NCBI GenBank assembly: GCA_030640765.1
Contig: DAOWIT010000001.1
Coordinates: 1-6,704, forward strand
DNA from: Candidatus Latescibacterota bacterium
Lineage (GTDB): Bacteria > Latescibacterota > MVCY01
Direction: 5' to 3'
Length of the DNA: 6,704 nt
Shown here piece by piece: positions 1-6,183 of the stretch. The translations under genes and the position numbers were made by a program. How positions within the stretch are numbered: position 1 is the first letter of the stretch; each line of letters starts with the position of its first letter. Under the pieces are notes generated by a model. That model made no database searches. It saw only the letters and a program-made list of their open reading frames with translations, and was not told the origin of the DNA.

Positions 1-2
1 TC

Positions 3-314
3 CTTGACAGACAGGATGGCAGAACTCTAACTAAGATAGATATCCGAAGAGAAGGGAGAAGAGACGAGATCCATGCTATAACACTTTTCTCCTTTGATGG
101 AAACCAAATCTTCCTGTCCGGGAAGAGGTGGGAAGTTGGAAAGTACCCATTACAGCCCGTAACATATGTAGGCAAGGTTGATTCAAAGCTGGGGCTTGTC
201 GAGCATAAATTCCACCCAGGCAGGGTAAGGAGAGCAACGGGAGTTGGCAGAACAATAAGGGTGAAGGATAATACCATATCGCTGGGTGAGCGAAAGAAGG
301 GAGGAACAAGATGA
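3..314 (+). CDS. 3' end of an unrecognised protein gene, coupled to the M23 peptidase
   Basis: This frame is open from the window edge to a TGA at 312-314, about 103 codons, with its true start outside the window. The stop overlaps the ATG of the next gene (311-313) in an ATGA arrangement, typical of translationally coupled operon genes; this is the main support that it is real. The visible product is basic and lacks membrane segments. It contains stretches such as YPLQPVTYVGKVDSKLGLVE and ends in a Lys/Arg-rich tail (GERKKGGTR). The alternation of short beta-like segments, a hydrophobic-Val-Gly turn and a late VGRTIRVKDNTISL stretch faintly recalls the C-terminal domain of PilP/GspC-type secretion proteins, but the likeness is too weak for a call. 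No function is assigned. It reads in the same direction as the peptidase and converges on the glycosylase gene. Confidence 0.45.
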   Translation, partial: LDRQDGRTLTKIDIRREGRRDEIHAITLFSFDGNQIFLSGKRWEVGKYPLQPVTYVGKVDSKLGLVEHKFHPGRVRRATGVGRTIRVKDNTISLGERKKGGTR

Positions 315-595
315 GAAAATCTCTCTGGATAGCAATCCTACTCGTGGGTGTACTGCTTCTCGGGACCGAAGCAGGCAATACAGTGCAGTGGCCTTTAGAC
401 AGTGTCACTTTCACCTCGGCTTTTGGGCTCCGGGACCGGAACCCCGCAGGTCAACCCCTGCTGATAGATTTTCACAGAGGGGTGGATTTCAGGGGCGAAA
501 ATAAACTCTGGCGCTCAGGGGACACTTTCCACACCTGGGTTTGCGCTGGCAGAAATTTTTGCCCAGGTGGACGATCAAGGCGTGGAACTCATTGA
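311..595 (+). pseudogene. Truncated secreted M23 (LytM-type) zinc metallopeptidase
   Basis: The first part is a recognisable M23 endopeptidase, a family that cleaves peptidoglycan cross-links or acts as a regulator of amidases. Residues 1-21 form a signal peptide (MRKS, then a hydrophobic run to LLLGTEA). The domain opens at about 25-45 with the usual WPL...SAFGLRD pattern, and FHRGVDFRG holds the HxxxD zinc ligands H55 and D59. After about residue 64 the likeness stops. The remaining ~30 codons, to the stop at 595, are antisense to the C-terminal codons of the glycosylase gene. The family's later beta sheet and its HxH zinc motif are absent, so the product cannot be an active M23 enzyme. The start is supported by GGAGG (300-304), 6 nt before the ATG, and by the ATGA overlap with the preceding gene. 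The break lies near 503-510. Family assignment is good for the N-terminal half; the broken state could be genuine or an assembly join. Confidence 0.7.
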
Positions 596-1139
596 ACAGA
601 CCTACATCCTGGGGAAGGTTGGTCATAAATAACTGTTGAATCTCAGGATAAGAGGCCTTTTCGGATATGAATTTATGGCGGGAAAATATTCGTCGGGTAT
701 AGGCATCTACAACAAAGATGGGTTTCCCGAAGGCATAGAGCAGAATGCTGTCGGCAGTCTCCGGGCCGATGCCGTTTACGGTTAGCAGCTTCTCCCGCAA
801 AACAGACAGCTTCAATTCCCCCAATTGCAGGAGATCACCTTGGTGCTGGCTGAAGAGGAATTGCAGGAAGTTCTTTATCCGCGTGGCCTTGATATTGAAA
901 TACCCGGCAGGTCTTATCCACCGGGCCAGGGATTTTTCTGAAATTTGATGAAGTTCAGGTGGAGTTAACAGATTGTGTTGTTTTAAGTTGTTAATGGCTT
1001 TTTCTACATTTCCCCAGGCGGTGTTCTGGGTGAGGATAGCGCCTATTATTATCTCGAAGATGCTCTCGCCTGGCCACCACCCCTGGGGGCCAAATTCCTT
1101 TAAGAGTCTGTCATAGATCTTGATAAAAACAGGCTCCAT
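489..1139 (-). CDS. HhH-GPD DNA glycosylase of the endonuclease III/MagIII group, C-terminal end altered
   Basis: This 216-residue base-excision repair enzyme would flip out and excise damaged bases in the cytoplasm. Residues 28-45 give the family's FEIIIGAILTQNTAW start. The helix-hairpin-helix is at about 117-136 (VNGIGPETAD), and the catalytic Asp is D145 in FVVDAYTRR. The Lys that gives endonuclease III its AP-lyase activity is Glu here (E127 in GPET), as in the MagIII 3-methyladenine glycosylase type, so a monofunctional glycosylase is more likely than Nth. An iron-sulfur motif is present with C197, C203 and C206, but the fourth Cys, expected five residues after C206, is V212. The protein ends four residues later in YFRP, in DNA that belongs to the convergent peptidase gene. 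The ATG has AGAGGA about 10 nt upstream. It lies beyond the terminator that follows trxA, and no clear promoter of its own was seen. Confidence 0.85.
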   Translation of the reverse strand: MEPVFIKIYDRLLKEFGPQGWWPGESIFEIIIGAILTQNTAWGNVEKAINNLKQHNLLTPPELHQISEKSLARWIRPAGYFNIKATRIKNFLQFLFSQHQGDLLQLGELKLSVLREKLLTVNGIGPETADSILLYAFGKPIFVVDAYTRRIFSRHKFISEKASYPEIQQLFMTNLPQDVGLFNEFHALIVHLGKNFCQRKPRCGKCPLSARVYFRP

Positions 1140-1170
1140 ATCTATAGGTCCTCTGTTTCAGTGGAGATTG

Positions 1171-1225
1171 AAGAAAAAAACCGGCCCGGTGAGAGATTCA
1201 TCTCTCTGCAGGGCCGGTCTTTTTC
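1171..1225 (-). terminator. Nested-hairpin intrinsic terminator after trxA
   Basis: An outer 8-bp GC-rich stem (ACCGGCCC 1180-1187 with GGGCCGGT 1211-1218) encloses a second perfect stem (GAGAGA 1191-1196 with TCTCTC 1201-1206, TTCA loop). On the minus strand it starts about 14 nt past the trxA stop and runs into seven T (1180-1174 on the plus strand as A). The plus strand also has five T after the stem, so it could work in both directions. It separates ctp-trxA from the glycosylase gene. Confidence 0.88.
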
Positions 1226-1231
1226 GGATGA

Positions 1232-1567
1232 CTATTTTAATTGGTCGAGAAGTGTTTCCAGGCGTGAAACAAGATGTTGCTTCGGCACAGCTCCTACAAT
1301 CTGATCCACAAGCTTTCCCTGGTTGAACAATAGAAGGGTGGGGATGCTCATAATGCCATATTGGGCGGTTGTAGCAGAGTTAGAGTCCACATTCAATTTG
1401 CAGAACTTGAGTTTGCCGGCATACTGTTGGGCGAGTTCTTCTATCACTGGGGCTATCATCAGGCAAGGTGCACACCATGCGGCCCACAAATCTACCAGCA
1501 CCGGGGTTGAGGATTCTAATACTTCAGATTGAAAACTGCTGTCAGTGACTTCGACAGGTTTACTCAC
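1232..1567 (-). CDS. trxA: Thioredoxin (WCAPC active site)
   Basis: A 111-residue cytoplasmic thioredoxin that reduces protein disulfides through a reversible Cys pair, recharged by thioredoxin reductase. All key positions fall at the E. coli TrxA numbers: buried D26, W28, active site W31-C32-A33-P34-C35, P40 and cis-proline P76 in SIPT. The active site is WCAPC rather than the classical WCGPC, a variant seen in many bacterial thioredoxins that probably shifts redox potential slightly. There is no signal peptide. The start is GTG, chosen because it overlaps the stop of the protease gene (GTGA, 1564-1567) and has AAAGGAG 7 nt upstream inside the end of that gene. It is thus translationally coupled to the S41 protease, and transcription is ended by the nested hairpin just downstream. 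The identification is secure; the particular cellular partner is unknown. Confidence 0.95.
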   Translation of the reverse strand: MSKPVEVTDSSFQSEVLESSTPVLVDLWAAWCAPCLMIAPVIEELAQQYAGKLKFCKLNVDSNSATTAQYGIMSIPTLLLFNQGKLVDQIVGAVPKQHLVSRLETLLDQLK

Positions 1568-3237
1568 TCTCGGTCTCCTTTCCTAATTAGTTTACTGTAT
1601 TGAATTGGGTTTCTTAAGATGTCAATAGCTCTACGAAGCTGAGCATCCTCGGGGAAGGTGGCCCGGATGCCGGCCTCTAATCCCCACTGTCGAGATGCTA
1701 TCTCCTTTCTTATAGCCATCTTGATGTAATCTTTGTTCTTCTGAAAATCATTCTCTTTGGCTTTCTCTAACTGGATTTCCAATTCGGCAAGCAGCCCTTC
1801 TATGCGATCATTGTATCCTTTCTTCTGGGCCATTACCTTCAAAGTGTCCACATATACCTCTTCTGGTGTCTTATAATCAAACTCTTTCTGTTTAAGGAAA
1901 TCTTTGAATAGGGTTAAAATCTGATCATCTACCTCGAAATTCCGGTCGATCTGGGGATGTTCTGATACATAATGCACAGCAAAGCCGAACAACATGCGTC
2001 TGCGCAGGAGTTCCAGCGACAAGTTGTCCAACTTCCAGGACTCGACCTTTAAGTCAGGGGTGATGCCACCGCCACCGTAGATCTCCCTGCCATTGTTGGT
2101 TCTGAATTGTTTCTTTGGGAGTTGTGGTTTTTCTTCGCCAAAGAGTTCTTTAGGTTTTTCCTTCTGTTTTGGGGTATGTTCTATGTTAATACACCTTCCA
2201 CTGGGGGTGTAGTAGTAAGCAGTGGTTAGTTTAAGGGCAGAGTTCTCAGATATGGGAAACACGGTTTGAACTGAACCTTTGCCAAAGGTAGCAGTGCCCA
2301 CAATCAATCCCCTGTCCCAGTCCTGAATTGCCCCCGCCACAATCTCGGAGGCACTGGCAGAGGCTTTGTTTACCAAGACAACCATCGGCATATCTACAGG
2401 GATAACTGGATCATGATTAGAATAGTAGTTATTGTTCTGTCCTTTATCTCTTCCTTTTGTGGAGACAATCAGGCTTTCTTTTTCTAAGAATTTATCAGCT
2501 ACTGCCACTGCTTGGGTGAGCAGTCCGCCAGCGTTTCCCCGCAGATCCAGAATAAGAGATTTCATGCCGTTCTGTTTCAGCCGTTTAAGGCACTGGGTCA
2601 ATTCCTTTCCAGTGTTTTCAGAGAAGCGGGAGAGACGGATGTAACCGACTTCCGGTCGGATTTCATCACAGAAGCTTATAGCCTTCAGGGTTATTATTTC
2701 GCGGGTGATGGTGTAGTCAAGAGGTTGGAGTTGACCCTCTCTGAGGATGGTGATAGTCACCTTGGTGCCAGGTTTGCCCCGCAGTTTCTGGGCCACATCT
2801 TCAATACTTTCCCCTCGAGTGAGCGTCCCCTCGATCTTGATGATCTGATCCCCGGCTTGGAGCCCTGCTCGGGTGGCAGGGGTTTCCTCAAATGGGGCAA
2901 TCACCGTGGGGATATCCTCCTTTATGCCGATTATGATCCCCAAGCCACCGTATCTTCCAGTAGTTTCTATCTTTAGTTGATCCATCTGTCTTTTTTTAAA
3001 GAAATTGCTATAAGGATCAAGTTGCCCCAACATCCCTTTGATCCCGCTCACCACTATCTCTTCGGGATTTGTCTCTTTAACATAGCTTTTGCTGATATGT
3101 CTGTAGGCACTGCCGAATATATCAAGGCTCTCGCCGACCACTCCATACCGATCCTGCCCTGCCGGATGATTTCCAATTACCCAGGTCCCGATCAAAATGG
3201 CCATCAAAGCTATGGCAATCCATATTTTCTTAGACAT
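1564..3237 (-). CDS. ctpA: S41 family C-terminal processing peptidase (CtpA/Prc-like)
   Basis: A 557-residue envelope serine protease with the Ser/Lys dyad of tail-specific proteases, which clip or degrade exported proteins from the C-terminus. Residues 5-22 form a single hydrophobic signal anchor. A helical segment with LDPYSNFF (73-80) follows, then a PDZ domain at about 92-178 (GRYGGLGI at its entry, AGLQAGDQII inside). The protease core spans about 185-345. S295 in ASASASEI is the expected nucleophile; K320 in TFGKGSVQ lies exactly 25 residues later, the CtpB/Prc spacing, and Q324 completes the site. YGGGGITPD (387-395) is the family's post-catalytic motif. The remaining ~160 residues are a charged helical C-terminal extension, making it longer than a minimal CtpA. 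The ATG has AAGGAG 7 nt upstream (3245-3250). Its last codons hold the ribosome binding site of trxA, so the two are one operon. Confidence 0.93.
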   Translation of the reverse strand: MSKKIWIAIALMAILIGTWVIGNHPAGQDRYGVVGESLDIFGSAYRHISKSYVKETNPEEIVVSGIKGMLGQLDPYSNFFKKRQMDQLKIETTGRYGGLGIIIGIKEDIPTVIAPFEETPATRAGLQAGDQIIKIEGTLTRGESIEDVAQKLRGKPGTKVTITILREGQLQPLDYTITREIITLKAISFCDEIRPEVGYIRLSRFSENTGKELTQCLKRLKQNGMKSLILDLRGNAGGLLTQAVAVADKFLEKESLIVSTKGRDKGQNNNYYSNHDPVIPVDMPMVVLVNKASASASEIVAGAIQDWDRGLIVGTATFGKGSVQTVFPISENSALKLTTAYYYTPSGRCINIEHTPKQKEKPKELFGEEKPQLPKKQFRTNNGREIYGGGGITPDLKVESWKLDNLSLELLRRRMLFGFAVHYVSEHPQIDRNFEVDDQILTLFKDFLKQKEFDYKTPEEVYVDTLKVMAQKKGYNDRIEGLLAELEIQLEKAKENDFQKNKDYIKMAIRKEIASRQWGLEAGIRATFPEDAQLRRAIDILRNPIQYSKLIRKGDRE

Positions 3238-3297
3238 CTGTCTGCTCCTTAAGGATTTTGATTTCTCAATAAATGTTTTGGTTTATTAACTTAGTCA

Positions 3298-3402
3298 GGA
3301 CGCAGATTTTCGCGGATAACCGCAGAAAATAATATTTATAATCTTGGCAATCTGCGTTTACCCCGTTTAGAGATTTATCTCTAACGGGGTTTATCTGCGT
3401 CC
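3298..3402. repeat. Palindromic MITE/REP-like intergenic element built from CGCAGA/TCTGCG units
   Basis: About 105 bp bounded by perfect 10-bp inverted ends, GGACGCAGAT (3298-3307) and ATCTGCGTCC (3393-3402). Inside are GCGG-ATAA-CCGC (3312-3323), CGCAGA (3321-3326) facing TCTGCG (3351-3356), and a separate strong hairpin (3361-3389). It contains no open frame of note and lies between the tRNA gene and the ctp protease. It resembles non-coding mobile or REP-type elements that sit between genes. No target-site duplication could be fixed by eye. Confidence 0.65.
3361..3389. repeat. Strong hairpin nested in the intergenic repeat
   Basis: CCCCGT (3361-3366) pairs with ACGGGG (3384-3389) and TAGAGAT (3368-3374) with ATCTCTA (3377-3383), with one bulged T at 3367 and a TT loop: 13 base pairs in 29 nt. 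Neither side has a long T run, so it is not a standard intrinsic terminator. It could stabilise the 3' end of the ppiD-lptE-tRNA transcript or be a REP unit in its own right. Confidence 0.7.
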
Positions 3403-3434
3403 AATAAATGGAAGTCCCTGGTATACGATTAAAT

Positions 3435-3510
3435 TGGAGCCAACGGTCGGATTCGAACCGACGACCTGCTCATTACGAGTGAGCTGCTCTACCTGCTGAG
3501 CTACGTTGGC
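3435..3510 (-). tRNA. tRNA-Thr (anticodon CGU), CCA encoded
   Basis: The minus strand folds into a complete cloverleaf: acceptor GCCAACG/CGTTGGC, D arm GCTC-AGCAGGTA-GAGC, anticodon arm GCTCA-CTCGTAA-TGAGC, five-base variable loop AGGTC, and T arm GTCGG-TTCGAAT-CCGAC. The body is 73 nt plus a genome-encoded CCA (3435-3437 on the plus strand). The anticodon at 3475-3477 reads CGU, which decodes ACG (Thr). The discriminator base is U73, where bacterial threonine tRNAs usually have A. The gene starts 12 nt after the lptE stop codon, so it is probably transcribed with lptE and cut out by RNase P. Confidence 0.95.
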
Positions 3511-3522
3511 TCAGGTTGCCCT

Positions 3523-4038
3523 CTACCAGCCGGCTACGGTTCGCTGGAGTATCTCCGAGGCCAACATCTTGACTGCTGCATCTATACCTTCAGCCCTCTG
3601 TTCCGTCTCACCCGGTGCCTCATAAGCACCCCAACCCTCCAACAGTTTCTCCTCCCACAGCTTCTTATCCTTTTTTGAGTCTAAATAGCACGCCTGCACC
3701 TGGATAGAAAGTCTGTACTCCTGGGCTTTCTCGCCAGTTTTCTCCGCACTGTAAGTGAGCGGTTCATCCTTCACGTCAATGACCTTCACCTTGATCAACG
3801 AATCGGCTGCTTTTTTCTCCACTACCCGCAGAGTGTTGTCCGAAACAAAGGCAGCGATAACGGCATCGGTCAAAGTGGCCTCAATGCCGTATTCCAGAGT
3901 CTCATTCTCTGCCAAGGGTACAGCCACAGTCTTGATGTGAGGTGGCAGCGTTGAACCCGAAGTGGAATAATACCAACATCCTAAAAGGGCTGTGACCAAA
4001 CTCAAGGGGACAAGTGGGAGAATATATTTAATCTTCAA
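3523..4038 (-). CDS. lptE: LptE-like LPS-assembly lipoprotein
   Basis: A 171-residue outer-membrane lipoprotein. LptE plugs the LptD barrel and helps insert lipopolysaccharide into the outer leaflet. Residues 1-21 are a lipoprotein signal with lipobox L18-L19-G20-C21, followed by WYYSTSGS, much like the G-C-x-Y-Y start of this family. The mature part carries the family pattern: LPPHIKTVAVP, then ENETLEYGIEATLTDA, then LRVVEKKAADSLIKVKV. It ends in a helix. The start is TTG (4036-4038), 7 nt after the stop of the ppiD-like gene; GGTGAG, which overlaps that stop, is the only plausible ribosome binding site, so translation is probably coupled. The distant E. coli LptE shares mainly architecture with this group, so the name rests on family pattern and lipobox rather than close identity. 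The tRNA-Thr gene follows within 12 nt. LptD is not in the window. Confidence 0.8.
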   Translation of the reverse strand: MKIKYILPLVPLSLVTALLGCWYYSTSGSTLPPHIKTVAVPLAENETLEYGIEATLTDAVIAAFVSDNTLRVVEKKAADSLIKVKVIDVKDEPLTYSAEKTGEKAQEYRLSIQVQACYLDSKKDKKLWEEKLLEGWGAYEAPGETEQRAEGIDAAVKMLASEILQRTVAGW

Positions 4039-4045
4039 TGCTCAC

Positions 4046-5869
4046 TCACCGTAGAAATAAATGACGGTTATCTACAATTTGTGCTTTCTGTTTCAAATTC
4101 GCCAGCCAAGTGGTGTAGGCCTCGTATTGCCGCTGAGAGAGTAATTTTTTGCGAAGGTCCTGCTTTTGCGCCTCAAAATCTCTCTCATCAATATGCTGTT
4201 TTTCTAAAACGTTTATAATATAATAACCTCTTTCCGTGGAGACAATTCCGCTTGTTTCTCCCGGTTGAAGTCGAAAGGAGGTACTGACAAACTGATTCTT
4301 AGTGCCGATGTCTGGCAAGTATTCAGACCGAGAGAAAGGCCCTGCGGTTTTAACCTCCAAGGAAACAGATTTGGCCACCTCTTCTAATGAGACTGCTTTT
4401 TTTAGCTCACTGGCCGCTTTTTCTAACTTTTCATTAGCCATCTCTCTTCTCTGTTCTTCCTCGAGTTTTCTGCGGATATCGGTTGTCACTTCCTCGAGGG
4501 GTCTAATCCCGGCCTTTTTCTTCTCTTGCAACTGCAGGATCCAGAATCCTGCCCTGTTCTCGTAGAAAGGAGAAATTGCCCCTGGCTGGCTTTTGAAAGC
4601 GAAATCACTCAAGGATCTTGTCCTGCCGATACCAGGGATATATCCGTCTTTGGAGAAAAATCCTGTTTCTTTGATCTCTAAACCCCTGGCCTTGGCGGCT
4701 GTTTCGAACTCTTCCTCTTGGGCGGCGGAAATGAAACCCTCGGTTTCCTTTATTAACGACTCGATAGTTTCTTGAGTAGGTTCAACCTTGAACAGGATGT
4801 GGCTTGCCCTGATCTTTTTCTCTCCGGCCTCTTTTTTTCTGGCGACCAGCTTAATAATATGCCATCCGGAGGGTGTTCTGATCGGATCAGAGATCTGTCC
4901 GGTTTTTAAGGCGAAGGCTGCCTTTTCGAATTTTTTGAATGGTTCCCCCGTTTCTCCTTGTCCCAACCAGCCCAGATCGCCACCTTTGGAAGCGGTGGGC
5001 CTGTCGTCAGAGCGCTCTTGGGCTGTTCTGCTGAAGTTTGCTCCTTCTCTGAGCTCGGCTGCTACTGCCTCAGCTTCTATCCTGATGGCCTCTTCATCGG
5101 CTGCACTGGGCTTTTTCTCCCACCCGACAAACTGGCAGCGCCGCTTCTCTTCCTCCGCGAACTCCTCTTGGTGCTGGTCATAATAGGTCTCAATCTCTTG
5201 CTGGTCAACCTTCATCTCATTGTCCCGAAACAGTTCAGGGCCGGCAAAGATGTAACGGACCTTCGCCTTCTCATTTTGATCTGTATAATATTCCCTTAGC
5301 TCTGGGTCTGTTACCTTAACCGTTCCCAATATCCGATTATAGAGTTTCTGTAATTGAATGGATCGGGAAAGATCCTGCTCTAAGAAAAGTAAAAATTGCT
5401 TAGTGTTGCTGTTGTTGTAAGTGGCTGGATCGTCCAAGAATTGGTGGTAGAGAGCCAAATTGAAATTACCACTGGAATCCTGAAAGGCTTTTTGCTGCCG
5501 AACAAGTTGGGGGGGATTATTTCGCATGTGAGCTGCAAGCTCTGAGTTGGAGACAGCGATTTGCTCCTGTTCTACTGCCTGCGAAAGCAGAATCTGCTGA
5601 ACAATGTCATTCCAGGCCTGTTCTCTTAATCTAACTCTGTCTGGTTCTGTGCCTGAACGTTGTTTTTCCTGCTGGTAGACCTGCCTTAGAAACTCTTGGA
5701 ACTGACGATGAGGTATCTCTACCCCGTTGACCTTTCCCAGAAAACTGGGACTGCCTCTCTTCCCTATTCCCGTTCTGTGCATTCCCCATTCAAAGACTAT
5801 CATCCCTACAAAACAGATAACAACAATCCAAAAAATAAGTTTCATATTCTTCCGCATTTTATCAATCAT
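4046..5869 (-). CDS. ppiD: Membrane-anchored SurA/PpiD-like peptidyl-prolyl isomerase and chaperone
   Basis: A 607-residue periplasmic foldase tethered to the inner membrane, likely helping newly secreted proteins fold and reach the outer membrane. Residues 11-28 are the single N-terminal anchor after MIDKMRKNMK, the PpiD hallmark. A SurA-N type chaperone region follows (about 43-200, opening with LGKVNGVEI). A parvulin domain lies at about 240-343 (GGDLGWLGQGE at 296-306, GWHIIKL at 335-341). A second parvulin-like unit begins with ASHILF (355-360) and ends near 447, and a third, more degenerate one occupies about 475-556. Only the second has the HIL histidine and only the first has the GWHI histidine. 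The ATG has AAGGAG 11 nt upstream (5881-5886), a rather long spacing; M5 is the alternative start. It is first in the ppiD-lptE-tRNA unit, expressed from the minus-strand promoter near 6087-6115. E. coli PpiD is similar in length (about 620 residues). Confidence 0.87.
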   Translation of the reverse strand: MIDKMRKNMKLIFWIVVICFVGMIVFEWGMHRTGIGKRGSPSFLGKVNGVEIPHRQFQEFLRQVYQQEKQRSGTEPDRVRLREQAWNDIVQQILLSQAVEQEQIAVSNSELAAHMRNNPPQLVRQQKAFQDSSGNFNLALYHQFLDDPATYNNSNTKQFLLFLEQDLSRSIQLQKLYNRILGTVKVTDPELREYYTDQNEKAKVRYIFAGPELFRDNEMKVDQQEIETYYDQHQEEFAEEEKRRCQFVGWEKKPSAADEEAIRIEAEAVAAELREGANFSRTAQERSDDRPTASKGGDLGWLGQGETGEPFKKFEKAAFALKTGQISDPIRTPSGWHIIKLVARKKEAGEKKIRASHILFKVEPTQETIESLIKETEGFISAAQEEEFETAAKARGLEIKETGFFSKDGYIPGIGRTRSLSDFAFKSQPGAISPFYENRAGFWILQLQEKKKAGIRPLEEVTTDIRRKLEEEQRREMANEKLEKAASELKKAVSLEEVAKSVSLEVKTAGPFSRSEYLPDIGTKNQFVSTSFRLQPGETSGIVSTERGYYIINVLEKQHIDERDFEAQKQDLRKKLLSQRQYEAYTTWLANLKQKAQIVDNRHLFLR

Positions 5870-6081
5870 AGGCTTGAAATCTCCTTGTTTAAATGCAGGT
5901 TGTTTGTGGCGTATTTGCCGAACAATATTGGGTCCACCCGCTTTCGTGACTCAGAAATGGCTGGCCGTGTGGACTTCACTGATTTCGTGACAGACCGAAA
6001 CCTGCACTACGATTCTGAAAAAAAGAACATCGCAGACATTCTCATTAAGCGTGGGAGATGAAAGTACCAAGCTGATTTCCC

Positions 6082-6110
6082 TTGACAAAATAAGGACTAG
6101 CTTGTAAATT
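6082..6110 (+). promoter_or_regulatory. Sigma70-type promoter for lolA
   Basis: A perfect -35 TTGACA (6082-6087), a 17-nt spacer, and -10 TAAATT (6105-6110, four of six consensus bases). Transcription would begin near 6117 and give a leader of about 127 nt before the lolA ATG. Confidence 0.65.
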
Positions 6111-6115
6111 GTCAA
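6087..6115 (-). promoter_or_regulatory. Sigma70-type promoter for ppiD-lptE-tRNA
   Basis: On the minus strand a perfect -35 TTGACA (6115-6110), a 17-nt spacer and -10 TATTTT (6092-6087, four of six consensus bases). Each hexamer shares one base with the opposite hexamer of the plus-strand promoter, so both promoters occupy almost the same DNA. Transcription would start near 6080, about 210 nt before ppiD. Confidence 0.6.
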
Positions 6116-6183
6116 GAGAAATTTATGGGCTTGAACCTGTCGGGAGTGGCAGGGTAGTCTGGTCAATTTGGTGAACAGTGAAG

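Larger units (their letters stand above)
6075..6122. repeat. 14-bp imperfect inverted repeat at the divergent promoter
   Basis: Arms 6075-6088 and 6109-6122 pair at 13 of 14 positions (only C6080 against A6117 fails), separated by 20 nt. Each arm carries one TTGACA hexamer. The dyad may simply be the two facing promoters, an operator for a dimeric regulator, or both. Confidence 0.8.

Noticed and set aside
76..414. Minus-strand open frame of 112 codons near the left edge
   Set aside because: It is antisense to the coupled plus-strand pair, crosses the M23 signal peptide region, and has no recognisable feature. The ATGA overlap supports the plus strand instead.
3361..3389. Intrinsic terminator for the ppiD-lptE-tRNA transcript
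   Set aside because: The stem is strong but is not followed by a T run on the minus strand (TAAACGCAG follows), so it is listed only as a hairpin.
3298..3402. CRISPR-like array suggested by repeated CGCAGA/TCTGCG units
   Set aside because: The units are only 6-10 bp, occur in both orientations and lack regular spacers, so this is a palindromic repeat rather than a CRISPR array.
3403..3434. Attachment site at the tRNA 3' end
   Set aside because: No direct repeat of the tRNA 3' end was found nearby and no integrase is present, so the adjacent repeat does not look like an integrated island.
5696..6061. Plus-strand open frame of 121 codons
   Set aside because: Its first half is antisense to the N-terminal coding region of ppiD and the rest lies in the ppiD leader; no ribosome binding site or family pattern was seen.
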